Assembly (NCBI RefSeq): GCF_000526215.1 | Contig: NZ_JAFQ01000004.1 | Location: 6,510,001 to 6,574,000, forward strand | From: Nocardia sp. BMG51109 | GTDB taxonomy: Bacteria > Actinomycetota > Actinomycetes > Mycobacteriales > Mycobacteriaceae | DNA length: 64,000 nt | Direction of reading: 5' to 3' | Part shown: positions 43,842 to 52,438 of the stretch, in pieces | How positions within the stretch are numbered: position 1 is the first letter of the stretch | How the letters are laid out: the number at the start of each line of letters is the position of its first letter | The notes under the pieces: generated by a model | Told to the model about the DNA's origin: nothing | Database searches by the model: none | Seen by the model: the letters and a program-made list of their open reading frames with translations, nothing else | Translations under genes and position numbers: made by a program

Positions 43842-44054
43842 TCACTGCGGATCGGGTTGCGGCAGTTCGCAATCGCCCACCCGCGGCTGGAAATCGGTGT
43901 AGTTGAGGCCGCCCGCTACCACGGTCACGGCGAGATTGGCGAAGGTCGTGCAGGAGGGTTCGGAGTTGAACACGTCGGCGAGCAGGCCGTCCTGCACGAC
44001 TGCGACCACTCCGGCGATCAGCCAGGCGAACACCAACAGACTCAGTAGCCGCAT
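43842..44054 (-). CDS. Small exported or membrane-anchored protein
   Basis: A 70-aa protein starting MRLLSLLVFAWLIAGVVAVVQ, a membrane or signal segment, then a polar tail with two Cys that may pair (NSEPSCTTFANLAVT, VGDCELPQP). No known domain. GGAAGGGG lies just upstream of ATG 44054. The charged, Cys-containing tail distinguishes it from spurious frames; its role is unknown. Confidence 0.65.
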   Translation of the reverse strand: MRLLSLLVFAWLIAGVVAVVQDGLLADVFNSEPSCTTFANLAVTVVAGGLNYTDFQPRVGDCELPQPDPQ

Positions 44055-44514
44055 CACCCCTTCCACGATACGGCCTCGGCCGCGATCTCGGCCCGCGCCG
44101 GACTCCCGTCGCGTACCCGATCGGCCCGATTTCGCCGTGCCGCCAAGACATTTCGCGTCGGTGAACAGCTCCCCCGGCGTGTCCGCCGCGGCGAGGCAGA
44201 AGCGAACGTCAAGTCCGTCCGGGAGATCCGGGGTTCCTACTCGATATCCGATTGCGTGACACTGTCTTCCGTGCGCCCGTACCGGCAGGCGCCGATCCGA
44301 GCGCCGACCCGCGGTCCGGCCTCGATGCGCTCGCCGAGCCGCGTCGGCCGACCGCGGGCCCGGCCGGATCCGTGTCCGCACGGGTGTGGCGGCGACCGGC
44401 CCCGGGTATGTCCGGAGCAACACCTTGGCAACGGATCCCTGGCGCCGCATCCGGTCGGTTACTCTGAACTCGGTCCGACGCACGGCAGGTCCCCGAACAT
44501 CCGCAGGAGCGAGG
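44055..44514. other. Intergenic region, no convincing gene
   Basis: About 460 bp between the small membrane protein (minus) and the next plus-strand ORF. Open frames on both strands are Arg/Pro-rich and lack supported starts. No RNA or repeat was recognised. Confidence 0.5.
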
Positions 44515-44646
44515 ATGAACCCGGAATACGTGATCGACCGGACAACCACCCGGCCGTACCGGTGCGGCTCCCGTCCGGCCCGTCCGCCACAACCATCGGC
44601 AACCTCTCCGCACCCGGCCGGCCCGAGCGGCGGTGACCTCGCGTGA
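44515..44646 (+). CDS. 43-aa ORF coupled to the debranching-enzyme gene
   Basis: ATG 44515 has AGGAG at a good distance, and its TGA overlaps the GTG of the next gene (GTGA, 44643-44646). The product (start MNPEYVIDRTTTRPYRCG, end Pro/Ser-rich) matches nothing known. It may be a leader peptide or the remains of a longer upstream gene. Confidence 0.35.
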   Translation: MNPEYVIDRTTTRPYRCGSRPARPPQPSATSPHPAGPSGGDLA

Positions 44647-46751
44647 ACGCGATCTTCAACGCCGGCCAGCCCATGCCGGTAGACGGTGGTGGCGGCGGGG
44701 TCGTGACGCTGGTCGAGGCGAGCACGTTCTGCCTGTCCGATCAGCTCGGCGACATCCACCCGGGCACCCCGCAGGGGCTGTTCTACCGCGACGCCCGGAT
44801 CATCTCGCGCTGGGAGCTGCGCCTGGACGGCCATCCGCCCGAACAGCTTTCGGTGCTGAGCCCCGAGGCGTTCCGGGCGCGGTTCGTGCTGCGCAAGCTG
44901 CCGCGCCAGGGCGTGGCCGACAGCACCGTGCTGGTGCTGCGCCGCCGCATGATCGGCGACGGCATGCGGGAGATCATCATGCTCTACAACCTCGGTGAGG
45001 AGGCCACCGCGATGACGGTGACGCTGACCGCCGACTCCGATTTCGCCGACCTGTTCGCGGTCAAGGCCGGGCAGATCCGCACCAGTGGCTGCGAACTCAC
45101 CGCCGGCGACGGCGAACTGCACCTGAGCGACCGCCAGGACCCGGGCCGCGGCCTGACCGTCAGCGCCGACGGCAATCCGGGCACCCAGCAGGGCACGCTC
45201 AGCTGGCAGGTGGTGGTGCCGCCGCGCGGGCACTGGCAGACCACGGTGCGCTGCCAGCCGATCGTCGGCCACCGCGGCGTCGAGATGAACTTCAGCGACG
45301 ACGACCACGACAGCCCGAGCTACAAGATCAAGCAGTGGCGCGCCACCGCCACCAGCCTGACCGCCAGCGATCCCGGCCTGACCACGATCCTGCAGCGCAC
45401 CGAGAGCGATCTGGGCGCGCTGCGCATCGACGATCAGGGCCCGGGCTCGCCGACCTACGTCGCCGCGGGCGCGCCGTGGTTCATGACGCTGTTCGGCCGC
45501 GACAGCCTGCTCACCTCCTGGATGGCGCTGCCGCTGGACTCCGATCTGGCCATGGGCACGCTGCAGCAGCTGGCCGGGCTGCAGGGCACCCGGGTCGATC
45601 CGATCACCGAGGAGGAACCCGGCCGCATCATGCACGAGATGCGGCACGGCCCGGCCGGCGACGAGGTGCTCGGCGGTACCGTCTACTACGGAACCGCCGA
45701 CGCCACACCGCTTTTCGTGATGCTGCTCGCCGAATCCCGGCGGTGGGGAGCCGACGAGACGGCCGTGCAGGCCCTGCTGCCCGCGGCCGACGCGGCGCTG
45801 TCGTGGATAGACCACCACGGCGACGGCGACGGCGACGGTTTCGTCGAATACCGCCGCAAGACCGAACAGGGCCTGGCCAATCAGGGGTGGAAGGACAGCT
45901 GGGACGCCATCGCCTTCGCCGACGGCCACCTCGCCGACCCGCCCATCGCGCTGTGCGAGGTGCAGGGCTACGTCTACGCCGCCCGCCTGGGCCGCGCCGA
46001 TCTGGCCGAGGCGGCCGGCGACACCGCCACCGCCGCCCGCCTGCGCGAACAGGCCGCGGACCTGAAACAGCGGTTCGCGCAGGCGTTCTGGCTGCCCCGG
46101 TCGGGCTGGTACGCCGTGGCACTGGATGCGAAGAAGCGGCCGGTGGACGCGCTGACCAGCAATGCCGCGCAGTGCCTGTGGACCGGCATCGCCGACGACG
46201 AGCACGCCGCGATCCTGATCGAGCGGCTGGCCGAATCCGGTATGGACTGCGGCTTCGGCCTGCGCACGCTGTCGTCGCGGATGCACCGCTACAACCCGAT
46301 GAGCTACCACAACGGCTCGGTCTGGCCGCACGACACCGCGATCGCGGTGGCCGGACTGCTGCGCTACCAGCACATCCCCGGCGCCGCCGAACTGGCCGAG
46401 CGCCTGGCCACGGGTCTGATCGAGGCGGTCCTCGCGTTCGGCGGCCGCCCGCCGGAACTGTTCTGCGGTTTCGAGCGCGACACCTTCCCCTCCCCTGTGC
46501 CCTATCCGACCTCGTGCTCGCCGCAGGCCTGGTCGAGCGCCGCGTCGCTGCTGCTGATGCGGTCGTTCCTCGGGCTGGAGCCCGACGTCCCGCGGCGCAC
46601 CCTGACCGTCGCGCCGCGGCTGCCCGCGCGCGCCGGCCGGGTCCGTCTCTCGGAGCTGCGGCTGGGCCCGGCGACGGTGAACATCCAGGCCAAGGGCACG
46701 ACGGTGAAGGTCGACGGGCTGCCCTCGGACTGGGAACTCATTCAGCACTGA
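44643..46751 (+). CDS. Amylo-alpha-1,6-glucosidase / glycogen debranching family protein
   Basis: Cytosolic enzyme of 702 aa acting on alpha-glucan branches. N-terminal GDE_N-type beta domain (about 15-235; GTPQGLFYRDARIISRWEL) and C-terminal (alpha/alpha)6 barrel (about 265-690) with APWFMTLFGRDSLLTSWMAL, NQGWKDSWDAIAFADG (catalytic Asp region), YNPMSYHNGSVWPHDTAIA and CSPQAWSSAA. The arrangement fits trehalose/glycogen-linked debranching enzymes of the MGH1-like group; exact specificity is not shown. Its stop lies inside a 25-bp triplication. Followed by DevR. Confidence 0.9.
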   Translation: MNAIFNAGQPMPVDGGGGGVVTLVEASTFCLSDQLGDIHPGTPQGLFYRDARIISRWELRLDGHPPEQLSVLSPEAFRARFVLRKLPRQGVADSTVLVLRRRMIGDGMREIIMLYNLGEEATAMTVTLTADSDFADLFAVKAGQIRTSGCELTAGDGELHLSDRQDPGRGLTVSADGNPGTQQGTLSWQVVVPPRGHWQTTVRCQPIVGHRGVEMNFSDDDHDSPSYKIKQWRATATSLTASDPGLTTILQRTESDLGALRIDDQGPGSPTYVAAGAPWFMTLFGRDSLLTSWMALPLDSDLAMGTLQQLAGLQGTRVDPITEEEPGRIMHEMRHGPAGDEVLGGTVYYGTADATPLFVMLLAESRRWGADETAVQALLPAADAALSWIDHHGDGDGDGFVEYRRKTEQGLANQGWKDSWDAIAFADGHLADPPIALCEVQGYVYAARLGRADLAEAAGDTATAARLREQAADLKQRFAQAFWLPRSGWYAVALDAKKRPVDALTSNAAQCLWTGIADDEHAAILIERLAESGMDCGFGLRTLSSRMHRYNPMSYHNGSVWPHDTAIAVAGLLRYQHIPGAAELAERLATGLIEAVLAFGGRPPELFCGFERDTFPSPVPYPTSCSPQAWSSAASLLLMRSFLGLEPDVPRRTLTVAPRLPARAGRVRLSELRLGPATVNIQAKGTTVKVDGLPSDWELIQH

Positions 46752-46809
46752 GCCCCGCGAACTCATCCAGCACTGAGCCCCGCGAACTCATCCAGCACTG
46801 AGCCCCGCC
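46735..46809 (+). repeat. Three 25-bp tandem copies spanning a stop codon
   Basis: Copies start at 46735, 46760 and 46785, each GAACTCATYCAGCACTGAGC followed by CCCGC. The first copy encodes the enzyme's last residues and stop; the next two are untranslated repeats of that coding end. Confidence 0.9.
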
Positions 46810-46811
46810 GG

Positions 46812-46831
46812 GAAAGGACTTTCGGCCGTAC
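46812..46831. promoter_or_regulatory. Possible DevR/DosR box upstream of devR
   Basis: GGACTTTCGGCC core (centre of 46812-46831) resembles the mycobacterial DosR site GGGACTTTnGGCCC, with both half-sites weakened by one base. It is 72 bp before the devR ATG, a normal distance for autoregulation. Confidence 0.45.
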
Positions 46832-46902
46832 CGCCCGGTTGGCCGCCGACCTTATGGTTGTTGTCCATCGGTTGTCGGGGTGCAAGGGATCGGACATCCG
46901 CC

Positions 46903-47550
46903 ATGATCAAGGTGTTCCTGGTCGACGACCATGAAATCGTCCGGCGCGGGCTGGTCGATCTGCTGTCGGAGGATCCGGCACTGACCGTCGTCGGCGAGGC
47001 GGGCGATGTCACCCACGCGCTGGCCCGCATCCCGGCGCTGCGCCCGGACGTGGCCGTGCTCGACGTCCGCCTGCCCGACGGCAACGGCATCGAGCTGTGC
47101 CGCGAACTGCTGTCGCGGCTCGACGGCCTGCACTGCCTGATCCTCACCTCGTTCACCGACGAGCAGGCCATGCTCGACGCCATCCTGGCCGGTGCCAGCG
47201 GGTACGTCGTCAAGGACATCAAGGGCATGGATCTGGCCGCGGCCGTCAAGGCGGTCGGTTCCGGGCGCTCGCTGCTGGACAACCGCGCGGCCGCCGCGCT
47301 GATGGACCGGCTGCGCCGCAGCACCGAACCCGACGGTCCGCTGGCGACCCTGACCGAACAGGAACGCAAGCTGCTGGACCTGCTCGGTGAGGGGCTCACC
47401 AACCGGCAGATCGCCGAGCGGATGTTCCTGGCCGAGAAGACCGTCAAGAACTACGTCTCGCGGCTGCTGGCCAAGCTCGGCCTCGAACGCCGCACCCAGG
47501 CCGCGATCTACGTCTCGAAGCTGCGCGCGGAGCAGGCACCGGCACGGTGA
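46903..47550 (+). CDS. devR: DevR/DosR-type LuxR-family response regulator
   Basis: Hypoxia/dormancy-type transcription factor of 215 aa, close in length and sequence to M. tuberculosis DosR (217 aa). The receiver has Asp8, Asp9, phospho-acceptor Asp54 ([14 protein letters not shown]), Thr82 and Lys104 (YVVKDIKG), all at DosR numbering; the HTH is [20 protein letters not shown] with DNA-contact Lys179, Lys182 and Asn183 conserved. Its kinase partner is not adjacent but 8.4 kb downstream (55321). ATG 46903 aligns with DosR. A GGACTTT-type box lies 72 bp upstream. Confidence 0.92.
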   Translation: MIKVFLVDDHEIVRRGLVDLLSEDPALTVVGEAGDVTHALARIPALRPDVAVLDVRLPDGNGIELCRELLSRLDGLHCLILTSFTDEQAMLDAILAGASGYVVKDIKGMDLAAAVKAVGSGRSLLDNRAAAALMDRLRRSTEPDGPLATLTEQERKLLDLLGEGLTNRQIAERMFLAEKTVKNYVSRLLAKLGLERRTQAAIYVSKLRAEQAPAR

Positions 47551-47705
47551 CTCCCGGGGCCGGCTACGAGCGCAACGGCGTGCTCGGCGGCCGGTTCATG
47601 GTTCACCGTCGAGCACGCCGGGTTCCCGCCGATCGAGCGGATCTTCCTTCCGCCGAATTGGAATCACGCGGTGCTCTAACGGTTTTCGGGACCGTTTCGT
47701 CCTGA
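47547..47705 (+). pseudogene. Possible gene remnant after devR
   Basis: A GTG overlapping the devR stop opens 52 codons ([17 protein letters not shown]...). A shifted frame in the same stretch ends in IERIFLPPNWNHAVL with TAA at 47677, which also looks coding. Two half-plausible frames suggest a decayed gene, but neither is recognised, and chance is possible. Confidence 0.22.
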
Positions 47706-47717
47706 TTCAATTCCCGC

Positions 47718-48803
47718 ATGGTTCGCCCGCGCACATCCCGGATCCGGTTCGGCCGGACGGCGGCACTGCTGCTCACCGCGGCGGCCGTCGCGGGTGCCGC
47801 CCTGACCGGCTGCGCGCAGGACACCCCGGTGCGCCCGGCCGCCGACGGGCCGCTGCCCACCGAGATACCGCCCGGGACCACGCTCGTCGTCGCCGACCAG
47901 CAGCAGCGGGTGCAGACCTGGTTGCGGGCCTCCGGTGAGCTGGAGAAGCTGCCGTTCACCGTGGAATTCGCCAATTTCGTCGGCGGTCCGGCGGTGCTCG
48001 AGGCGTTCCGGGCCGGCGCCGCCGACGTGGCCCAGGTCGGCGACGTGCCACCGATCCACGCGCTGGCCGCCGGGCAGGACGTGCCCATCGTCGGCGCCTA
48101 CCAGAGCAACCCGCAGTCGCTGAAACTGGCTGTGGCGCCGGGACGTTCGGTCACCCGGCTCGCGGACCTGAAGGGCCGCAAGATCGCCTACGCCGAGGGC
48201 ACCGCACAGCAGGCCGGTGTGCTGCGGGCGCTGTCGAAGGCCGGGTTGGCGACCTCCGATGTGGAGCTGGTGCGGTTGCAGCTCGGTGAATTCCTGGACG
48301 CGGTGCGCACCGGGCAGGTCGACGTCGCGCCCCTGGCCGAGCCGAATGTGACCCGGCTGCTGCGCACACCGGGTGCCTCGCTGATCCCCGATGCGGAGCT
48401 GACCGGAATCTCCACGGGCCTGTCGTATGTGTACGCGCGCCGCGACGTCGTCCGGGATCCGGCGCAGGCCGCCGCGACCCGTGCCCTGGTGGCCGCGCTC
48501 ATCCGGGCCCAGCAGTGGTCGAACCTGCACCCGGAGGAGTGGGCTCGCCGATACTACGTCGACAACCAGAAGGTCACCGCCGAGGACGCGAAACGGATCA
48601 TGGATTCGCTGGGCGCCTACACCTTTCCGCATCTGGACCAGCGCCTGGTGGACCGGCAGCAGGCCACCATCGATGCCATCGATTCCGCCGGTGAACTACC
48701 CCGCAAGGTCCGCGCCGCGGACGGTTTCGACCTGCGCTTCGACCAGGTCGTCACACAGACCGTCACCGAGATCGGCGCCTCGTTCGGAACGGGAGCCAAC
48801 TGA
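47718..48803 (+). CDS. ssuA: Sulfonate-type ABC transporter substrate-binding lipoprotein
   Basis: Binds an aliphatic sulfonate or similar organosulfur compound outside the cell; 361 aa. Lipobox LTGC (Cys32) ends the signal peptide. The class II binding fold shows EFANFVGGPAVLEAFRAGAA, VGDVPPIHALAAGQ, LKGRKIAYAEGTAQQAGV and a C-terminal helical region, all typical of SsuA/NrtA-like proteins. First of four coupled genes (TGATG overlap with the permease gene) ending in a flavin monooxygenase, which supports a sulfur-scavenging role. Confidence 0.85.
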   Translation: MVRPRTSRIRFGRTAALLLTAAAVAGAALTGCAQDTPVRPAADGPLPTEIPPGTTLVVADQQQRVQTWLRASGELEKLPFTVEFANFVGGPAVLEAFRAGAADVAQVGDVPPIHALAAGQDVPIVGAYQSNPQSLKLAVAPGRSVTRLADLKGRKIAYAEGTAQQAGVLRALSKAGLATSDVELVRLQLGEFLDAVRTGQVDVAPLAEPNVTRLLRTPGASLIPDAELTGISTGLSYVYARRDVVRDPAQAAATRALVAALIRAQQWSNLHPEEWARRYYVDNQKVTAEDAKRIMDSLGAYTFPHLDQRLVDRQQATIDAIDSAGELPRKVRAADGFDLRFDQVVTQTVTEIGASFGTGAN

Positions 48804-49702
48804 TGGCCGTCCTCGACAACGCGGTCCTCGACCGGGTGCACCGCCGCACCGCCGCACAGCGGCCCGGCAACTCCGCCGCACAGCGGCCCGGCAGCCCCGC
48901 CGCACAGCGGCCGCGCCGCGTCGGGCGGCCGAAACTCGGTCCGGGAAAACCGATTCCGTTCGGCATCGCGGTCGGCCCGCTGCTGCTCGTCGCCGCCTGG
49001 ATCATCGGATCGGCGACCGGCGCGCTCGACCCGCAGACGTTGCCCGCGCCGTCGACGGTCCTGCGGACCGCCGCGGATCTCCTCGCCGACGGGCGGCTGC
49101 AGTCGAATCTGCTCACCTCGCTGCGCCGTGCGGCCGCCGGGCTCGCCCTGGGCGTGGCGGTCGGGCTGGGGCTGGCGCTGCTCGCGGGGCTGAGCCGGCT
49201 CGGCGAGGCGGTGGTCGACGGGCCCATCCAGATCAAGCGGTCCATTCCGACGCTCGCGCTGATTCCGCTGTTCATCGTGTGGTTCGGCATCGGCGAGCAG
49301 ATGAAGATCCTGGTCATCGTCATCAGCGTGCTGATCCCGATCTACATCAACACGCACGCGCAGCTGCGCAGCGTGGACGCCCGCTACGTCGAGCTGGCGC
49401 AGACGGTGGGACTGTCGCGGTGGGAGTTCGTGCGCCGCGTCGCCCTGCCCGGTTCGCTGCCCGGCTTCTTCACCGGATTGCGGCTGGCGGTGACGATCTC
49501 GTGGATCGCGCTGGTCGTGGTGGAACAGGTCAACGCGACCAGCGGCATCGGCTATCTGATGACCCAGGCGCGCACCTACGGGCAGATCGACGTCATCGTG
49601 GTCGGCCTGGTGATCTACGGCCTGCTGGGCTTGTTCGGCGACCTGGCCGTGCGTCTGGTGGAACGGAGGGCCCTGACATGGCGGCAGACGCTGGCGGACT
49701 GA
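48803..49702 (+). CDS. ssuC: Sulfonate-type ABC transporter permease
   Basis: Inner-membrane permease of 299 aa. Six membrane segments and the EAA-like loop YVELAQTVGLSRWEFVRRVALPG (in SsuC/TauC position) plus IKRSIPTLALIPLFIVWFG identify the BPD_transp_1 family. A 24-bp DNA repeat adds the N-terminal units AAQRPGNS and AAQRPGSP. ATG overlaps the ssuA stop as TGATG; the 3' end overlaps ssuB by 25 bp. Confidence 0.88.
   Translation: MAVLDNAVLDRVHRRTAAQRPGNSAAQRPGSPAAQRPRRVGRPKLGPGKPIPFGIAVGPLLLVAAWIIGSATGALDPQTLPAPSTVLRTAADLLADGRLQSNLLTSLRRAAAGLALGVAVGLGLALLAGLSRLGEAVVDGPIQIKRSIPTLALIPLFIVWFGIGEQMKILVIVISVLIPIYINTHAQLRSVDARYVELAQTVGLSRWEFVRRVALPGSLPGFFTGLRLAVTISWIALVVVEQVNATSGIGYLMTQARTYGQIDVIVVGLVIYGLLGLFGDLAVRLVERRALTWRQTLAD
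48851..48916 (+). repeat. 24-bp tandem repeat in the ssuC N-terminus
   Basis: Copies at 48851-48874 and 48875-48898 and a partial third from 48899, each beginning GCCGCACAGCGGCC. They encode 8-residue AAQRPGxx units in the cytoplasmic N-terminal tail. Confidence 0.8.
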
Positions 49703-50451
49703 CGGTGGTGCGCACCCGCGGCCTGATCCGCCGCTTCGGTGACCGGATCGTGTTGCGCGACATAGGGATCGAGATCGCGCGCGGAGAGTTCGTGGCGCTG
49801 CTGGGCCGCAGCGGATCCGGGAAGAGCACGCTGCTGCGCGCGCTGGCCGAGCTCGACCACGGCGTCGCGGGTTCGGGGGAACTGGAGGTGCCCGCGAATC
49901 GTTCCGTGGTGTTCCAGGATGCGCGACTGCTGCCGTGGATCCGGGTGCTGGACAACGTGGTTCTCGGCCTCGGCGGCCCCCGTGCCCGTGACCTCGGCCG
50001 CGCGGCGCTGGCCGAGGTCGGCCTGGCGGGACGCGAAAGGGCCTGGCCCAAGGAGCTTTCCGGCGGCGAGCAGCAGCGCGTCGCGCTGGCCCGGTCGCTG
50101 GTGCGGGAACCGGCGCTGCTGCTGGCCGACGAACCCTTCGGCGCCCTGGACGCGTTGACCCGCCTCCGCATGCACGTGCTGCTGCAGGACCTGTGCGCCC
50201 GGCACACGCCGGGCGTGCTGCTGGTGACCCACGACGTGGACGAGGCGGTCCTGCTGGCCGATCGCGTGCTGGTGCTCGACGACGGACATATCGCCGTCGA
50301 CCGGCGCATCGACACGACGCGCCCGCGCCGGCACGGAGCCGCGGAGTTCGTCCGGCACCGCGAGGCCCTGCTCGCCGGTCTCGGCGTCAGCGAATACACC
50401 ACGAGAGTCAGCGGATACACCACGGGTACGGAGGCGAGCACACCGGTATGA
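49678..50451 (+). CDS. ssuB: Sulfonate-type ABC transporter ATP-binding protein
   Basis: ATPase of the importer, 257 aa. Walker A GRSGSGKST (43-51), Q-loop VVFQDARLLPW, signature LSGGE (127-131), Walker B LLLADEP (147-153) and switch His in LLVTHDVDEA. ATG 49678 with GGAGGG upstream is chosen; it lies inside the end of ssuC. The C-terminus ends in two SxYTT repeats from a 21-bp DNA repeat. Its stop overlaps the monooxygenase ATG (ATGA). Confidence 0.9.
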   Translation: MAADAGGLTVVRTRGLIRRFGDRIVLRDIGIEIARGEFVALLGRSGSGKSTLLRALAELDHGVAGSGELEVPANRSVVFQDARLLPWIRVLDNVVLGLGGPRARDLGRAALAEVGLAGRERAWPKELSGGEQQRVALARSLVREPALLLADEPFGALDALTRLRMHVLLQDLCARHTPGVLLVTHDVDEAVLLADRVLVLDDGHIAVDRRIDTTRPRRHGAAEFVRHREALLAGLGVSEYTTRVSGYTTGTEASTPV

Positions 50452-51839
50452 GCGGACGACAGCTGCATCTCAACGCGTTCATCTATCCCGCCGGGCACCA
50501 CGAGGCGGCCTGGCGGCACCCCGACAGCAGCCCGGACCGCATCTACGACGTCACCTACTACCAGGAGATCGGCCGCACCGCCGAGGCGGCCAAGCTGGAC
50601 GCGGTGTTCTTCGCCGACGGCCCCGCCCTGCGCACCAATGTCGAGTACAACGCCGCGCCCGGTCTGGAACCGATCACCCTCCTCACCGCGATCGCCGCCG
50701 CCACCAGCCGGCTCGGGCTCATCGCGACGGCCTCGACCACCTATTACGAGCCCTACAACCTGGCGCGGCTGTTCTCCTCGCTCGACCACATCTCCGGCGG
50801 CCGCGCCGGATGGAACATCGTCACCACCGGAACCGACCTGGCCGCCGCCAATTTCGGCCTGGACCGGCATCCCGGGCACGCCGAACGCTATGCCCGGGCG
50901 CGCGAGTTCGTCGATGCCGTCGTCGCGCTGTGGGACAGCTGGGAGGACGACGCGATCCTGCTCGACCGGGCCGCGGGCCGCTACGCCGACCCGGACAAGA
51001 TCCATCGCATCGATTTCGCCGGCGAACATCTGCGGGTGCGTGGGCCGTTCAACTCGGCGCGCACGCCGCAGGGCCATCCGGTCCTGGTGCAGGCCGGTGC
51101 CTCCAACGACGGCCGCGCCTTCGCCGCCCGCTACGCCGAGGCGATCTTCACCGCCCATCAGCGCCGCGCCGACGCCGAGGCGTTCTACTCCGACATCAAG
51201 CGCCGGGCCCGGCGGTTCGGGCGCAATCCGGACCACTTGAAGATCCTGCCCGGCATCAGCCCGTTCATCGCCGGCACCGAATCCGCCGCCCGCCGCCTGG
51301 AGCGCGAGTTCAACGAGCTCACCGTGCCCGAGTACGGGCTCGGCCAGTTGGAGGGCATCGCCGGGGAGAAGCTGCGGCACCTGCCGCTGGACGAACCGGT
51401 TCCGGTCGAGTTGTTCTCCGGCGCGGGCGATGTCACCGACAACGCGGCCAGTCGGCGGCAGGTCGTGGCCGGGATCGTCGAGCGGGAGCGGCCCACCCTG
51501 CGCGGGCTGCTGCACCGGCTCGCCGGCGCGCGCGGCCACCGGGTGTTCGCCGGTACGCCGGAACAGGTCGCCGACACGATCGAGGACTGGTTCCGCAACG
51601 GCGCGGCCGACGGATTCAACGTGATGCCGCCGTACTATCCGGGCGGATTGCAGGTCTTCACGGAGACCGTGGTCCCGATCCTGCGGCGCCGCAACCTGTT
51701 CCGCACCGAGTACACCGGAACCACGCTGCGCGACCATTTCGGCCTCCCCCGCCCGGACAGCCGGTTCGCCCCGGATCCGGCCGGCGTTCAGCCCAGCCGG
51801 CGCCCGGCGGCCTCGGCCGCCGCGAGGACGTTGACGTAG
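50448..51839 (+). CDS. LLM-class flavin monooxygenase (NtaA/SnaA/DszA family)
   Basis: FMNH2-dependent monooxygenase of 463 aa in the NtaA/DszA branch. HLNAFIYPAGHHEAAWRHP, LARLFSSLDHISGGRAGWN and GHPVLVQAGASNDGRAFAA are typical, and DFAGEHLRVRGPFNSARTPQ is the family insertion segment. Being coupled to ssuACB it probably cleaves a C-S bond to release sulfite from the imported compound (inference); a separate flavin reductase would be needed and is not seen here. Its end overlaps a broken SnoaL-like gene on the other strand. Confidence 0.88.
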   Translation: MSGRQLHLNAFIYPAGHHEAAWRHPDSSPDRIYDVTYYQEIGRTAEAAKLDAVFFADGPALRTNVEYNAAPGLEPITLLTAIAAATSRLGLIATASTTYYEPYNLARLFSSLDHISGGRAGWNIVTTGTDLAAANFGLDRHPGHAERYARAREFVDAVVALWDSWEDDAILLDRAAGRYADPDKIHRIDFAGEHLRVRGPFNSARTPQGHPVLVQAGASNDGRAFAARYAEAIFTAHQRRADAEAFYSDIKRRARRFGRNPDHLKILPGISPFIAGTESAARRLEREFNELTVPEYGLGQLEGIAGEKLRHLPLDEPVPVELFSGAGDVTDNAASRRQVVAGIVERERPTLRGLLHRLAGARGHRVFAGTPEQVADTIEDWFRNGAADGFNVMPPYYPGGLQVFTETVVPILRRRNLFRTEYTGTTLRDHFGLPRPDSRFAPDPAGVQPSRRPAASAAARTLT

Positions 51840-52215
51840 TCGCGCAGGTGCGTGGTCCGGCCGTCGTGGACGGTCAGGACGGCCAGGTTGGGCAGACGGA
51901 ACGGGCCGGTGGTCGCGCTCGTCCCGGTGACCTGCCGCTCGCGACGATGGTGCCCGGATCGGCGGTGTCGTGGACGGCCAGGGTGTGATAAGCCCGGTAG
52001 CGCAGCGGGCTGCCGGTCCAGTTCCCGGCCATGAATTCGACGATCTCCCGACGCCCGTCCAGCCGGGCGGGCACACCCGGCCGGTGGAACGGGAACTCGA
52101 GCACCGCCTCCTCCGCGAAGAGGTCCGTCATATCCTCGGCGGACCGGTCGATGACGGCCTGCCGGAAACGTTCCAGCACCGCACGGGCGCCGCCGGTGCC
52201 CTCGTGCCCGGTCAT
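51788..52215 (-). pseudogene. SnoaL-like (NTF2-fold) gene with a one-base frameshift
   Basis: The first ~90 codons from ATG 52215 (MTGHEGTGGARAVLERFRQA, FAEEAVLEFPFHRPGVPARL, AGNWTGSPLRYRAYHTL) and the rest in the next frame (ERQVTGTSATTGPFRLPNLA, VHDGRTTHLRDYVNVLAAAE) together make a normal ~140-aa SnoaL protein. The break is near 51941, where GTCGC should gain one base. It is either a real inactivation or a sequencing error. Convergent with, and overlapping, the monooxygenase gene by 52 bp. Confidence 0.75.
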
Positions 52216-52438
52216 GCGGGCCACTGTACCGTGGCGGCCGATCGGCCGTCGCGCGAACCGTGGGTGTCCGACTTGTTCCGTTTGCGTGAATAATCAACTG
52301 ACGCAACGGGTTTCGTAGGAATTGTCACAGCGGGGCGCGGGTGTTCCTAGATCATTTCACCGCCTACCCTGGACGGCGGCCGCAGACCGACCGGTCGCGC
52401 CATGGTGCATCCGCAGTCTTACCGGAAGGGAAACCGTA

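Noticed and set aside
47684..47708. CGGGAC...GTCCTG element before ssuA considered as a DevR box
   Set aside because: The half-sites are separated by two bases too many for DosR, and only one half matches well.
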